Below are positions 1 to 7,557 of a DNA stretch of 22,723 nucleotides, one piece after another. Both the position numbers and the translations under genes were made by a program. Position 1 is the first letter of the stretch. Every line of letters begins with the position of its first letter. The notes under the pieces were generated by a model, which was given only the letters and a program-made list of their open reading frames with translations, did not search any database and had not been told where the DNA came from. Origin of the DNA: QAMH01 sp964435565 (lineage in GTDB: Bacteria > Actinomycetota > Coriobacteriia > Coriobacteriales > QAMH01); NCBI GenBank assembly GCA_964435565.1, contig CAYSZR010000029.1:1-22723 (forward strand). The letters are read 5' to 3'.

Positions 1-12
1 GACTTGGCAGTT

Positions 13-1026
13 TTATGCCAGGCCGTGCTTTGAGAAATAGGTCGGTGAATACTCGGCGATAACCTTAGAGGCTTCGTCATAGACGCCGGGGAATGTCGAC
101 GCGGCGCCACCTTGCGTCAGGCAGGGGATGTAGCCATGACCGTTATTGCCGTATTTGTCGATGCGGTCGATAACGACGTCTTTGATAAGCTCGGGCGTCC
201 AGTCAGCTTTGTCGACCAAGGCGGAGTTGATGCCGCCCATGATCGTGAGCTTGCCAAGGTTGTCTTCGATAATCTTGTTGATGTTGTTGGTTTCCATGGC
301 GCCCTGCCATACGTCGATTCCGACTTCGAGCATCATGGGCACGAGCGTTTCGGCGTAGGAATCGGAATGGTGGACGATGTACTGTACGCCATGATCCTTG
401 TAATAGCTATAAACCATCTTGTAGGGCTCTTCGAAGAAATCACGGAACATGTCGGGGTCGGCAAAGGTCGAAATCTGGGTACCCCAGTCATCATGATGGA
501 ACAGCATGTCGGGGTGAAGTTTCTCGCAAGTTACTTCTGCAACTTTGAGCTCCCACTCGGCAATGTACTTGACCATGTCCTTCATATCCTCGGGGCTCTC
601 ATAAAACGCCATAAGAGCATTTTCAAAGCCCATGAGGTAATGGCACATCTCGAAGATGCCGGGTGCATGCATAGGAGCGATAAATTGCTGCGTGCGGTCG
701 ATCGACTCGCACTCTGCCAAGAACTCGTCCCATTCGGCTTCGGGATAGGCAAGGCTCGGAGCCTTGACGGTGTTTTTCCAATCCTCGACGTCGGGGCATA
801 CGATTTTGTCGGGGGTGTGTACAGGGAAAGCGCCAGGCTGGTCATCGCCCCATGACACGGTAACTCCCCAGGCGTTAACCTTGTTGAGCTCGCCCTTCTT
901 GGGCTGGTCACGATGCTTGAATACTGGCGTAAAGACAGTCTTCATGAACTCGTACTGATTTACGAGCCTGTCTGGTTTGCCATCCGCTTTCAGGGTTTCG
1001 ATGAAGTTCTCTCGTGCTGTGAGCAT
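13..1026 (-). CDS. Uroporphyrinogen decarboxylase (URO-D) family methyltransferase, copy 1
   Basis: This 337-residue cytoplasmic protein belongs to the URO-D superfamily, which besides HemE contains corrinoid-dependent methyltransferases (MtaA/MtbA and O-demethylase components). It aligns essentially without gaps to the copy encoded at 1515-2522, with more than half of the positions identical by eye. Shared landmarks are the start MLTARENF, WGVTVSWG, QPGAFPVH, KNTVKAPSL, HHDDWG, VHHSDSYAETLVP and the C-terminal FPGVYD. The start was placed at 1026 because GAGGAAGG lies just upstream and the copy begins identically; the open frame extends to 1269, but that extension has no counterpart in the copy. 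The HxC zinc motif of MtaA-type enzymes appears as HHSD, with a Cys only in the later IPC segment. A methyltransferase role with a corrinoid protein is inferred from the family, the activator at 5223 and the folate genes. The substrate is unknown. True HemE function is unlikely. Confidence 0.85.
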   Translation of the reverse strand: MLTARENFIETLKADGKPDRLVNQYEFMKTVFTPVFKHRDQPKKGELNKVNAWGVTVSWGDDQPGAFPVHTPDKIVCPDVEDWKNTVKAPSLAYPEAEWDEFLAECESIDRTQQFIAPMHAPGIFEMCHYLMGFENALMAFYESPEDMKDMVKYIAEWELKVAEVTCEKLHPDMLFHHDDWGTQISTFADPDMFRDFFEEPYKMVYSYYKDHGVQYIVHHSDSYAETLVPMMLEVGIDVWQGAMETNNINKIIEDNLGKLTIMGGINSALVDKADWTPELIKDVVIDRIDKYGNNGHGYIPCLTQGGAASTFPGVYDEASKVIAEYSPTYFSKHGLA

Positions 1027-1205
1027 GTGGATCCTTCCTCTCATGACGCCCGACTGCCAGTTTGATTGCTTTGCGTCGCGTTTGTTTGCATATTTTGTAC
1101 GCGCGCATTTATATCGGGTATGTGCATTGTACCTGCTGAAATGCAAAATAAATACGCAGACGGCAGTACGGGCGAGGTAGTATCTGTGCAAGAAAGTGGC
1201 TTTTC

Positions 1206-1243
1206 GTTCAACCGGTGAAACATCATGTGTCACCATCGTGAAC
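1206..1243. promoter_or_regulatory. Extended palindrome in the divergent methyltransferase promoter region
   Basis: GGTGA (1214-1218) and TCACC (1230-1234) flank ACAT-C-ATGT (1220-1228). Together they make a 21-bp palindrome centred on 1224 with a single mismatched pair. Outer arms GTTCA (1206-1210) and TGAAC (1239-1243) extend it, shifted by half a base. It lies 180 bp upstream of the copy-1 start and about 270 bp upstream of copy 2. No T-run follows on either strand, so an operator is more likely than a terminator. The binding protein is unknown. Confidence 0.5.
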
Positions 1244-1308
1244 GGGAATGCCATGTGAGAAAACGCCAATAATCATATGAATAAGCTGCAGTGCTGGGAA
1301 AAGAAAAA

Positions 1309-1327
1309 AACTTAACATTGTTAACTA
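1309..1327. promoter_or_regulatory. Operator-like palindrome A (TTGTTAACT family)
   Basis: The arms are AACTTAAC (1309-1316) and GTTAACTA (1320-1327), separated by ATT. The nine-base core TTGTTAACT (1318-1326) recurs exactly at 5124-5132 and, on the minus strand, at 7592-7600. Here the site covers the putative -35 of the promoter for the methyltransferase at 1515. A repressor site, plausibly for the TetR protein encoded at 6812, is inferred. Confidence 0.5.
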
Positions 1328-1339
1328 AAAAAATATAAA
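1312..1339 (+). promoter_or_regulatory. Putative promoter of the second methyltransferase
   Basis: A sigma70-like pair, TTAACA (1312-1317) and TATAAA (1334-1339), is separated by 16 bases inside the most AT-rich part of the divergent region. Transcription would begin near 1346 and leave a leader of about 168 nt before the start codon at 1515. No clear promoter for the minus-strand gene at 1026 could be picked out in the rest of 1027-1514. Confidence 0.4.
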
Positions 1340-1345
1340 GCAGCA

Positions 1346-1510
1346 TTTCCTCAAAAATTCCTGATGCATCTTGCGTCAATATTTAAGTATGGGTGATGCA
1401 CAAGCATCCATCTTCACGGTCGAGCGATGAAGCTGACCCCGTGCTTGCCTTCGTGAAGGTAAGATAGCGGTATCGTGTGATTGCACAGTAGGCTAGATTC
1501 TATGGAGGTT
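1346..1510 (+). other. Possible structured 5' leader of the second methyltransferase mRNA
   Basis: This stretch holds several inverted repeats: GATGC (1395-1399) with GCATC (1404-1408), and CTTCACG (1412-1418) with CGTGAAG (1452-1458), the latter enclosing a further AAGC/GCTT pair. TGATGCA occurs twice, at 1362 and 1394. It matches no riboswitch class that I can recognise, and there is no T-run for a terminator. It may be regulatory RNA or only chance pairing in a long leader. Confidence 0.25.
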
Positions 1511-1514
1511 TTTT

Positions 1515-2522
1515 ATGCTTACAGCACGTGAGAATTTCGAGGAGATCCGTAAGCCAGACGGCAAACCGGAGCGTTTCGTCAAGCAGTATGAGCCCTTTGC
1601 GGTTAAATTCCACCCTCAGTATCGTCACCGTAACAACCCAAAACCCGGTGAAGAGAACGTTCTTAACAACTGGGGCGTCACTGTATCATGGGGAAAGGGC
1701 CAGCCCGGTGCCTTCCCCGTCCATAAGCCCGGCCTGGTTGTTTGCCCTGATGTCGAGAACTGGAAAAACACCGTCAAGGCTCCGAGCCTCGTTTATCCCG
1801 AGGCCGAGTGGGACGAGTGCCTCGCTGATTGCGAGACCGTTGATCGCAAAGAGCAGTATCTTGCACCGTTTATCGCCCCGGGCGTTTTCGAGCAGTGCCA
1901 TTATCTGATGGAGATTTCGAACTGCCTGATGTCCTTCTATGAGAGCCCGGATGAGATGCACGAGCTCATCAAGTACATCACCGAGTGGGAAGTCGAAGTA
2001 GCCGACCTTCTGTGTGAGCACATGCATCCTGATGCGATTCTCCATCATGATGACTGGGGAAGCCAGACCTCCACGTTCATGGCTCCTGATATGTTCGCCG
2101 AGTTCTTCCTCGAGCCGTACAAGTTGATTTACGGTCGCTATAAGGAGAACGGTGTCGAGTGCATCGTCCACCATTCCGATTCCTACGCCGAAACGCTCGT
2201 TCCCTATATGATCGAAATGGGCATCGACGTATGGCAGGGTGTCATGCGCACCAACGACATCAATAAGTGCATCGAACAATACGGCGACAAGATCACCTTC
2301 ATGGGCGCTGTTGATTCCGCTACCGTTGATTACGATGGTTGGACCGAAGACGTCATCCGTCAGCGCGTCCGCGAGGCTTGCGATGCGTATGGTCCTATGC
2401 ATTTCATCCCCTGCCAGTCACAGGGCCTGCACTTCTCCACGTTCCCGGGCGTCTATGACTGCATCAACGACATGATTGATGAGTATTCCCCGATTTACTT
2501 CAAGGAGCACGGCCTAGCGTAA
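1515..2522 (+). CDS. URO-D family methyltransferase, copy 2
   Basis: This 335-residue protein is a paralogue of the divergently transcribed gene at 13-1026. GGAGG lies about six bases upstream of the ATG and fixes the start. It carries the same landmarks: HHDDWG at residues 177-182, HHSD at 219-222 and a conserved Cys at about 300 in PCQSQG. In zinc-dependent family members such as MtaA the ligands are His-x-Cys plus a later Cys. Here the first pair reads His-His-Ser-Asp, so metal coordination, if any, must differ. By family and context it probably moves a methyl group between a small substrate and a corrinoid cofactor or corrinoid protein, but no corrinoid-binding protein is encoded in the window. 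Its promoter overlaps palindrome A, and a strong terminator follows at 2553, so it appears monocistronic. The two copies may differ in substrate. Confidence 0.87.
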   Translation: MLTARENFEEIRKPDGKPERFVKQYEPFAVKFHPQYRHRNNPKPGEENVLNNWGVTVSWGKGQPGAFPVHKPGLVVCPDVENWKNTVKAPSLVYPEAEWDECLADCETVDRKEQYLAPFIAPGVFEQCHYLMEISNCLMSFYESPDEMHELIKYITEWEVEVADLLCEHMHPDAILHHDDWGSQTSTFMAPDMFAEFFLEPYKLIYGRYKENGVECIVHHSDSYAETLVPYMIEMGIDVWQGVMRTNDINKCIEQYGDKITFMGAVDSATVDYDGWTEDVIRQRVREACDAYGPMHFIPCQSQGLHFSTFPGVYDCINDMIDEYSPIYFKEHGLA

Positions 2523-2552
2523 GGTCCTCTTTGAAGAATCAGATCTGACTCG

Positions 2553-2591
2553 GAACGCCGCTGGTATCAAACCAGCGGCGTTCTTGTTTTT
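2553..2591 (+). terminator. Rho-independent terminator after the second methyltransferase
   Basis: A perfect 13-bp stem is formed by GAACGCCGCTGGT (2553-2565) and its complement (2571-2583), with loop ATCAA. A T-rich tail ends at 2591. It starts 30 bp after the stop codon at 2522. Confidence 0.9.
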
Positions 2592-2603
2592 CCTAGACAA
2601 GCT

Positions 2604-2642
2604 AAATCGCCCTGAAAGCCCTGCGTGCTTTCAGGGCGATTT
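2604..2642. terminator. Second long perfect hairpin
   Basis: A perfect 16-bp stem is formed by AAATCGCCCTGAAAGC (2604-2619) and its complement (2627-2642), with a 7-nt loop. The A/T ends of the stem give AAA...TTT symmetry, as in bidirectional terminators, but no longer T-run follows. It stands 13 bp after the first terminator and 56 bp before the next start codon, so it may insulate the glycosyltransferase operon or shape its leader. Confidence 0.6.
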
Positions 2643-2698
2643 CACGTACGTTTTCTATCCTGCGTACACACGCAAAGCTTGTTGAGGACGTGAGTTAT

Positions 2699-3868
2699 AT
2701 GACCATGATCGCGTTGGTTCCAACATATGAACCAGATAGCCACCTGCTTGAGGTTATCTTTGACCTTGAGAAGGAAGGGTTTGAGTGCGTGGTCGTAAAC
2801 GACGGCAGCGGTCCTGCCTATCGGGAAATCTTCGAGGGCCTGCCCGAAGGAATAACGCTTCTGAGGCACCCCTTGAACCAGGGCAAAGGTACAGCAATCA
2901 AGACAGGACTTTCATTTATACAGGAGCACTATGGAGCGGGCAACGTGATTGTCTGCGTAGACGGAGATGGTCAGCATAGTGCACAAGACGCGCGTGCCTG
3001 CGCGCTGAAAGCTCTGGAAAATCCGTATGCGCTCGTGCTCGGTTGCCGTGATTTTGACGATGACTCCGTGCCCACGCGTAGCAGGTTGGGGAATAAATTC
3101 ACGCGCAACGCCTTGGGTGTTCTCGGGGGCGTGCATGTGAGTGACACGCAAACGGGTTTGCGAGCTTTTTCGACGTTGCTTATCGCGCTCTTGCTTTCAA
3201 CCGAAGGTGAACGCTACGAATATGAAACCGAAATGCTTATCATGGCGCAGAAAGCGCACGTTGAATTAATCGAGGTCCCTATAGCGACACGTTATGAAGA
3301 TGATAATGCCGCTTCGCATTATCGAACGATTGCTGACTCGTTACGAATCTTCGTGGGCGTTTTCAAATTTGCCGGTGCCTCATTTGCGAGTTTCCTGGTT
3401 GATTACATGCTGTATGCGTTGCTGATGTTCATGACGTTTTCTGCCGGCGCGATTGGTATTGCAATCTCAAATGTGGTCGCGCGTATTGTGAGCGCCGTGT
3501 TCAACTACAACTTGAATCGTCGGTTGGTGTTTCGTGATTCTCAAGCTGTTACCAAGACGGCACCGCGGTATTTCGCGCTGGCGCTTGGCATACTTGTTGG
3601 AAATACGGCTCTGATCGAAGTATGCGTTGGCGTTCTTGGGATGAACGGTCTTATTGCAAAGGTCATGGTCGAGCTTTTGTTTTTTGTGGTGAGCTGGACC
3701 GTGCAGCGTTTTGTGATCTTCAACAATCCAAATCATGAGTCGGACGTCCGAGAGATTCAGCAAACGCCGCATATCCAGGCTGCCTGCAGGCAAAACCAGA
3801 AGTCGGACGTGAAATCAAAATATGATTTCGAGAGGGGAGTCATCGTTGAGCAAGCGCATTTCGGCTAA
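2699..3868 (+). CDS. GT2 glycosyltransferase fused to a GtrA-like membrane domain
   Basis: This 389-residue protein has two parts. Residues 1 to about 215 form a GT-A family 2 glycosyltransferase like polyprenyl-phosphate sugar transferases (DPM1/GtrB): the N-terminal ALVPTYEP, VNDGSG at 33-38, PLNQGKGTAIKTGL, and DGDGQH at 88-93 holding the DxD-type metal site. Residues from about 220 to 345 form a GtrA/DPMS-like domain with about four membrane helices and the NYNLNRRLVF segment typical of GtrA. GtrA proteins are linked to membrane flipping of lipid-linked sugars, so the fusion would make and perhaps translocate an undecaprenyl-phosphate sugar at the membrane. An upstream in-frame GTG at 2690 is only 2 nt from GAGG; ATG 2699, 11 nt away, was preferred. 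Its end overlaps the next gene. The sugar and the acceptor are not visible in the window. Confidence 0.85.
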   Translation: MTMIALVPTYEPDSHLLEVIFDLEKEGFECVVVNDGSGPAYREIFEGLPEGITLLRHPLNQGKGTAIKTGLSFIQEHYGAGNVIVCVDGDGQHSAQDARACALKALENPYALVLGCRDFDDDSVPTRSRLGNKFTRNALGVLGGVHVSDTQTGLRAFSTLLIALLLSTEGERYEYETEMLIMAQKAHVELIEVPIATRYEDDNAASHYRTIADSLRIFVGVFKFAGASFASFLVDYMLYALLMFMTFSAGAIGIAISNVVARIVSAVFNYNLNRRLVFRDSQAVTKTAPRYFALALGILVGNTALIEVCVGVLGMNGLIAKVMVELLFFVVSWTVQRFVIFNNPNHESDVREIQQTPHIQAACRQNQKSDVKSKYDFERGVIVEQAHFG

Positions 3869-4763
3869 TTTAATCTATCGTATCGCGCTTGTCGCATTTT
3901 CTGTCTTCGTCTTGCTCGATACATTCGTGATTCCTCGGGCGTATTCATCATCTTCAGATGGGCAGACTGCTCAGGCGACCGCTGCTCTGCGTCAGGCGAG
4001 TGCCACATCGAGCAGTGGAAGTGGCCAGGCAAGCGTTACGGATAGCTCGTATTGTGCCGATGGGTTGAGTATCACGATAACGACGACGCGCTATGAGAAT
4101 ACGACGGTCTACGTCGCCGATATCGTATGCGATGACGTGAGTGATCTACAAACCGCTTTTGCGAACAATACGTATGGCAAGAACGTGACGGCGCAGACTT
4201 CTGCAATCGCTCAGCAAAACGGGGCGATCCTTGCGATTAACGGGGATTATTATGGCGCACAAAATGCTGGCTATGTTATCCGCAATGGCGTTTTGTATCG
4301 TGATACGGCGGCATCGGCGACGCAGGAAGACCTTGTCATTTATGCCGATGGCAGTTTTGAGGTCATAAGCGAGGGGACGGTGAGTGCTGCAGAACTGCTC
4401 AACGCCGGCGCTTGGCAGGTCTTGTCATTTGGCCCAGGTCTTGTCGAGGACTCGACTATTGCGGTTGGTGAGAACGACGAAGTCGATAAGGCGATGGCAA
4501 GCAATCCCCGAACGGCGCTCGGACAGATAGGCAAAGGTCACTATGTAATGGTCGTGGCTGATGGCCGCACGGACGAATCGACAGGGCTTTCTCTGTATCA
4601 ACTTGCCCAGTTTATGCAGAATCTGGGTGTCGAAACTGCCTATAACCTTGATGGCGGCGGGTCGTCGACCCTGTATTTCAATGGCTCGATCGTGAATAAT
4701 CCCACAAGCGGTCGTGGAAGCTCAGAGCGGAAGGTGAGCGATATTGTCTATATCGGTGCATGA
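3846..4763 (+). CDS. Membrane-anchored phosphodiester glycosidase (NAGPA/DUF2233 family)
   Basis: This 305-residue protein has an uncleaved-looking signal anchor at about residues 8-30, then a Ser/Ala/Thr/Gln-rich linker to about residue 70, then the NAGPA domain. Family landmarks are AINGDYYG, FGPGLV, RTALGQIGKG, VVADGR and NLDGGGSSTLYFNG at about 267-280. The eukaryotic relative removes GlcNAc from a phosphodiester, and bacterial members are thought to act on phosphodiester-linked sugars outside the membrane. The start is uncertain: ATG 3822 has no ribosome site, whereas TTG 3846 follows GAGGGGAG with good spacing and was chosen. It overlaps the glycosyltransferase gene by 23 bp, so coupled translation and a shared role in envelope glycan decoration or trimming are likely. 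The natural substrate cannot be told from the sequence. Confidence 0.82.
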   Translation: MSKRISANLIYRIALVAFSVFVLLDTFVIPRAYSSSSDGQTAQATAALRQASATSSSGSGQASVTDSSYCADGLSITITTTRYENTTVYVADIVCDDVSDLQTAFANNTYGKNVTAQTSAIAQQNGAILAINGDYYGAQNAGYVIRNGVLYRDTAASATQEDLVIYADGSFEVISEGTVSAAELLNAGAWQVLSFGPGLVEDSTIAVGENDEVDKAMASNPRTALGQIGKGHYVMVVADGRTDESTGLSLYQLAQFMQNLGVETAYNLDGGGSSTLYFNGSIVNNPTSGRGSSERKVSDIVYIGA

Positions 4764-5112
4764 AAAACGTAGCGTGTTCGGTAAAATGCTGCCGTATCTT
4801 ATTGCCTCGGCCTGCTGTGCCCTATTTGCATTCGTGTATTCGATCTTCAGTCATGGGGTACATTCCGCTTTTATGACCTGGATGTTTTTGATTCCACTTG
4901 CGGGAGCGGTGGTTTCCGTTGCGATGCGCGGGCGCAAGGCGCGCGCGACCTTCGCTTCATCAGTGCTCACCTTTACTCTGGGCAGTTGTTTTGCGGGCGT
5001 TCTCGAGATATACGGGACGACGTCGATGTATACCCCTATATACTGCGTAGCGGGCATTATTCTGCTGGTGATAGCGATAGTACTTTCCATCAAGGGTGGT
5101 TTTGAAGCGTAG
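4744..5112 (+). CDS. Small four-helix membrane protein, function unknown
   Basis: This 122-residue protein has four predicted hydrophobic segments, roughly at residues 15-36, 42-60, 70-88 and 95-116, with a basic loop (RGRKAR) between the second and third. I do not recognise a family. The TTG at 4744 is preceded by AGGTGAG at a 5-nt distance and lies inside the end of the glycosidase gene (20-bp overlap). A GTG at 4756 is the alternative start. The tight overlap puts it in the same operon as the glycosyltransferase and glycosidase, so a helper role in the same membrane process is inferred only from position. Confidence 0.7.
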   Translation: MSISVHEKRSVFGKMLPYLIASACCALFAFVYSIFSHGVHSAFMTWMFLIPLAGAVVSVAMRGRKARATFASSVLTFTLGSCFAGVLEIYGTTSMYTPIYCVAGIILLVIAIVLSIKGGFEA

Positions 5113-5114
5113 GG

Positions 5115-5133
5115 AAGTATACTTTGTTAACTT
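5115..5133. promoter_or_regulatory. Operator-like palindrome B overlapping a -10 box
   Basis: The arms are AAGTATAC (5115-5122) and GTTAACTT (5126-5133), separated by TTT. It contains the shared core TTGTTAACT (5124-5132). TATACT (5118-5123), a good -10 hexamer, lies inside it, though the -35 region is poor. It is 90 bp upstream of the activator gene at 5223. A downstream pair, TTTTCGC (5134-5140) and GCGAAAA (5158-5164), could form a hairpin in the leader. Confidence 0.5.
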
Positions 5134-5222
5134 TTTTCGCAGATATTTAGTTGACCAGCGAAAATATTCGATTTCATGTGAGACAATAACGCGGTGTTGC
5201 AACCTGGACTATTGGAGTTTCC

Positions 5223-6758
5223 ATGCATATGCTCGTCCGCGATTCAGGCAAGATAGATGAGATCGAAGTTTCCGCCGGTCAAAATGTTCTTGAGGCGTTG
5301 CAGCAAGCTGGGATTGTTGTTGATGCGCCATGCGGTGGCAGGGGTGTTTGCAAGAAATGCCGAATGCTCATGGCTGACGAGCAGGGGGTATCGTACCGTC
5401 TTGCGTGCCAGACGCTGGTCGATGATGGTCTTGAGGTTACGGTTGAGCATAGCCGCGAGATGAGCGTGAGCATGGGATCGCAGCTCGAGCGCTGGCCTGC
5501 TAAGGGCGAACAGGGTCGATATGGATTCGCCATCGATGTGGGAACCACGACGGTCGTAATCCGCCTGCATGATCTGCATACGGGCGTTATTCTGGGCGCA
5601 CTTGGGTGTTCTAACCCGCAACTTGCGTTTGGCGCGGATGTCATCAGCCGTATCTCGGCATCGGATGACGAGGGCTTGATAAGCATGGCGACGCTTCTAG
5701 GTGATTCGCTTGTGGGCATGGCGGAAAAGCTCCTTAAGGATAATGCCGTCGACAAGCAGAATGTCACACATGCCGTGCTCGTGGGCAATACGACCATGGA
5801 GCTCATAGGCGCGTCCATCAATCCAACGCCAATCGGCGCATCCCCGTTTATCTCGCCAACCCTTTTTGGCGAAGTGATCGATTACGAGCCTTTCGCACGG
5901 GCGGGCATCGCCGCTGGAAAGGTGTTGTTTGCACCGTGTGTTGCCGCCTATGTGGGCGGTGATATCACAGCCGGATTGCTCGCAAGCGATATGATTCGCA
6001 AGACGAAGCAGACGCTGCTTCTTGATTTGGGAACGAATGGCGAAATGGCCTTGGGCAATGAGGACGGCATCATCTGCTGCGCTACTGCAGCCGGTCCCGT
6101 CTTCGAAGGTGCGAATATCAAGTATGGTATGCCGGCGTATCCGGGCGCAATATCCAAAGTCAAGCTCGGGCAGGACGGCGAATTCGAATGCGAGATCATC
6201 GGTGGTGGTGCGGCAATCGGAATTTGCGGTACCGGGCTTTTCGATATTGCAGCGATCCTTATCGAGAGCGGCATCGTTGATGAAACGGGGCGCATCGTCG
6301 ATGAAGACGAGATCGACCCTTCGATTTCGCAAGGTATCGAGCGACACCTTCTTCAAGAAGACGGTCAGCCGGCAGTCCGCTTGACTGATCGCGTTCTCAT
6401 CACACAAAAAGACATACGCAGCCTGCAGCTGGCCAAGGCGTCCGTATGTGCTGGTGTGCTTACGATGATGCAATCCCGTGACGTTACGTTCGAGGATATC
6501 GGCGGATTGCTCATTGCAGGGGGATTTGGTGAATACCTCGATCTGCATGCGGCGGCTGTTGTGGGGATTTTCCCCAGCGAACTTCTTGATTGCGCGCGTA
6601 GCGTGGGCAACACCGCCATTGAAGGGGCCAGCGCGTTATTGATGAACAGCGATGCGCGTGATGAGATCGATTGCGTGATGGAACAGTGCGAATATATCGA
6701 GCTTTCCACGAGCGCGGTGTTCAACGGGCTCTATGTTGATCAGATGATGTTCGAATAA
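5223..6758 (+). CDS. Corrinoid-protein activator (2Fe-2S ferredoxin plus ASKHA/DUF4445 domains; RamA/MtvD/RACo-like)
   Basis: This 511-residue cytoplasmic protein begins with a plant-type ferredoxin domain whose cluster ligands are Cys37, Cys43, Cys46 and Cys62 (CGGRGVCKKC...LAC). After a linker it has the DUF4445 ASKHA ATPase-like fold: DVGTTT at 105-110, LVGNTT at 186-191, LDLGTNGE at 267-274 and ICGTGLFD at 334-341. Proteins of this design spend ATP to push low-potential electrons onto inactive cob(II)alamin in corrinoid methyltransferase proteins. The ferredoxin domain matches the bacterial O-demethylase and RACo activators more than the archaeal RamA with C-terminal 4Fe-4S clusters. TGGAG lies 6 nt before the ATG. 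The tetR gene follows after 53 bp, probably in the same transcript. It strongly supports a corrinoid-dependent role for the methyltransferases nearby, although the corrinoid protein itself is absent here. Confidence 0.9.
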   Translation: MHMLVRDSGKIDEIEVSAGQNVLEALQQAGIVVDAPCGGRGVCKKCRMLMADEQGVSYRLACQTLVDDGLEVTVEHSREMSVSMGSQLERWPAKGEQGRYGFAIDVGTTTVVIRLHDLHTGVILGALGCSNPQLAFGADVISRISASDDEGLISMATLLGDSLVGMAEKLLKDNAVDKQNVTHAVLVGNTTMELIGASINPTPIGASPFISPTLFGEVIDYEPFARAGIAAGKVLFAPCVAAYVGGDITAGLLASDMIRKTKQTLLLDLGTNGEMALGNEDGIICCATAAGPVFEGANIKYGMPAYPGAISKVKLGQDGEFECEIIGGGAAIGICGTGLFDIAAILIESGIVDETGRIVDEDEIDPSISQGIERHLLQEDGQPAVRLTDRVLITQKDIRSLQLAKASVCAGVLTMMQSRDVTFEDIGGLLIAGGFGEYLDLHAAAVVGIFPSELLDCARSVGNTAIEGASALLMNSDARDEIDCVMEQCEYIELSTSAVFNGLYVDQMMFE

Positions 6759-6811
6759 TGGGAGAACGGCTCAAGCCGGGAAGAGAACCAGACAAGGGGT
6801 AAACGGGGTTT

Positions 6812-7486
6812 ATGGGGTCATATAGCAAAGGCGATGCGACTAAACGCAAGTTCATTATGTCGGCATGCAAGCATCTTGAATCGCATGACGAGTCAACGCT
6901 TACGGTACGCAGCCTGTCTACAGAAAACGGGTATTCGGTCGCTGCATTGTACAAGCATTTTGAAAGCCTCGAGTATCTGCTCGACGTTGCGTCGGTGCAC
7001 TTTCTCGAAGAGTATCTTGACCGCTATGCTGGTCTTCTTGACGGCAGCAAGAGCCCTCTACAGGTCTATATCGAAGGATGGAATCTATTCATCGAGTGTG
7101 CGTTCGTGCGCCCGGAGATCTTTTACCGCATCTTTTGGAAAACGGATCAGGAAACGCTCGAACTTGCATTCATTGACTATTTTAGGAGTTTTCCCGCCGC
7201 AGATCCTCATATGAACGCAGTGCAGTTCAGCGTGCTTATAACCAGCGGAGACATGCGCGAGCGCGACCTCATGCTCCTAAGGCCGCTTATCACGTCTGGT
7301 GTCATGGATATGGGCAATGCGGAGTTCTTGAGCACCACGAACGAGCTTATCGTTTCGGGTTTGCTTTGGCGTGCGACTGAAACAGGCGAAAGCGGTAGGG
7401 CCATATTGCAGAAACTGTGCTCTAAACTTGTCGTGGAAAATGTCACTTGCCGTGTGCATATGCAGGAATTTTCAATGCAGAATTGA
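6812..7486 (+). CDS. TetR/AcrR-family transcriptional regulator
   Basis: This 224-residue protein has an N-terminal TetR helix-turn-helix at about residues 30-56, with LTVRSLSTENGYSVAALYKHF in the recognition region. A helical ligand-binding and dimerisation domain follows, with aromatic stretches such as VRPEIFYRIFWKT. The DNA-binding end is canonical; the effector domain matches no subfamily I can name. It lies 53 bp downstream of the corrinoid activator and directly upstream of the methylene-THF reductase. Both flanking transcripts, and the second methyltransferase, carry the same palindrome in their promoters (5115-5133, 7591-7608, 1309-1327). The natural inference is that it represses all three and its own gene, and responds to a methyl donor substrate or product. 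A GGGG stretch a few bases before the ATG is a weak ribosome site. Confidence 0.88.
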   Translation: MGSYSKGDATKRKFIMSACKHLESHDESTLTVRSLSTENGYSVAALYKHFESLEYLLDVASVHFLEEYLDRYAGLLDGSKSPLQVYIEGWNLFIECAFVRPEIFYRIFWKTDQETLELAFIDYFRSFPAADPHMNAVQFSVLITSGDMRERDLMLLRPLITSGVMDMGNAEFLSTTNELIVSGLLWRATETGESGRAILQKLCSKLVVENVTCRVHMQEFSMQN

Positions 7487-7557
7487 TACTGGGATGCAGC
7501 TCCGAATTATTGTCGATAAAAGTGCATAGTATTTCTTACGCGCGTATATAGATTTTC

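Noticed and set aside
1027..1269. N-terminal extension of the first methyltransferase
   Set aside because: The extension has no match in the paralogue, and a good ribosome site precedes the internal ATG at 1026.
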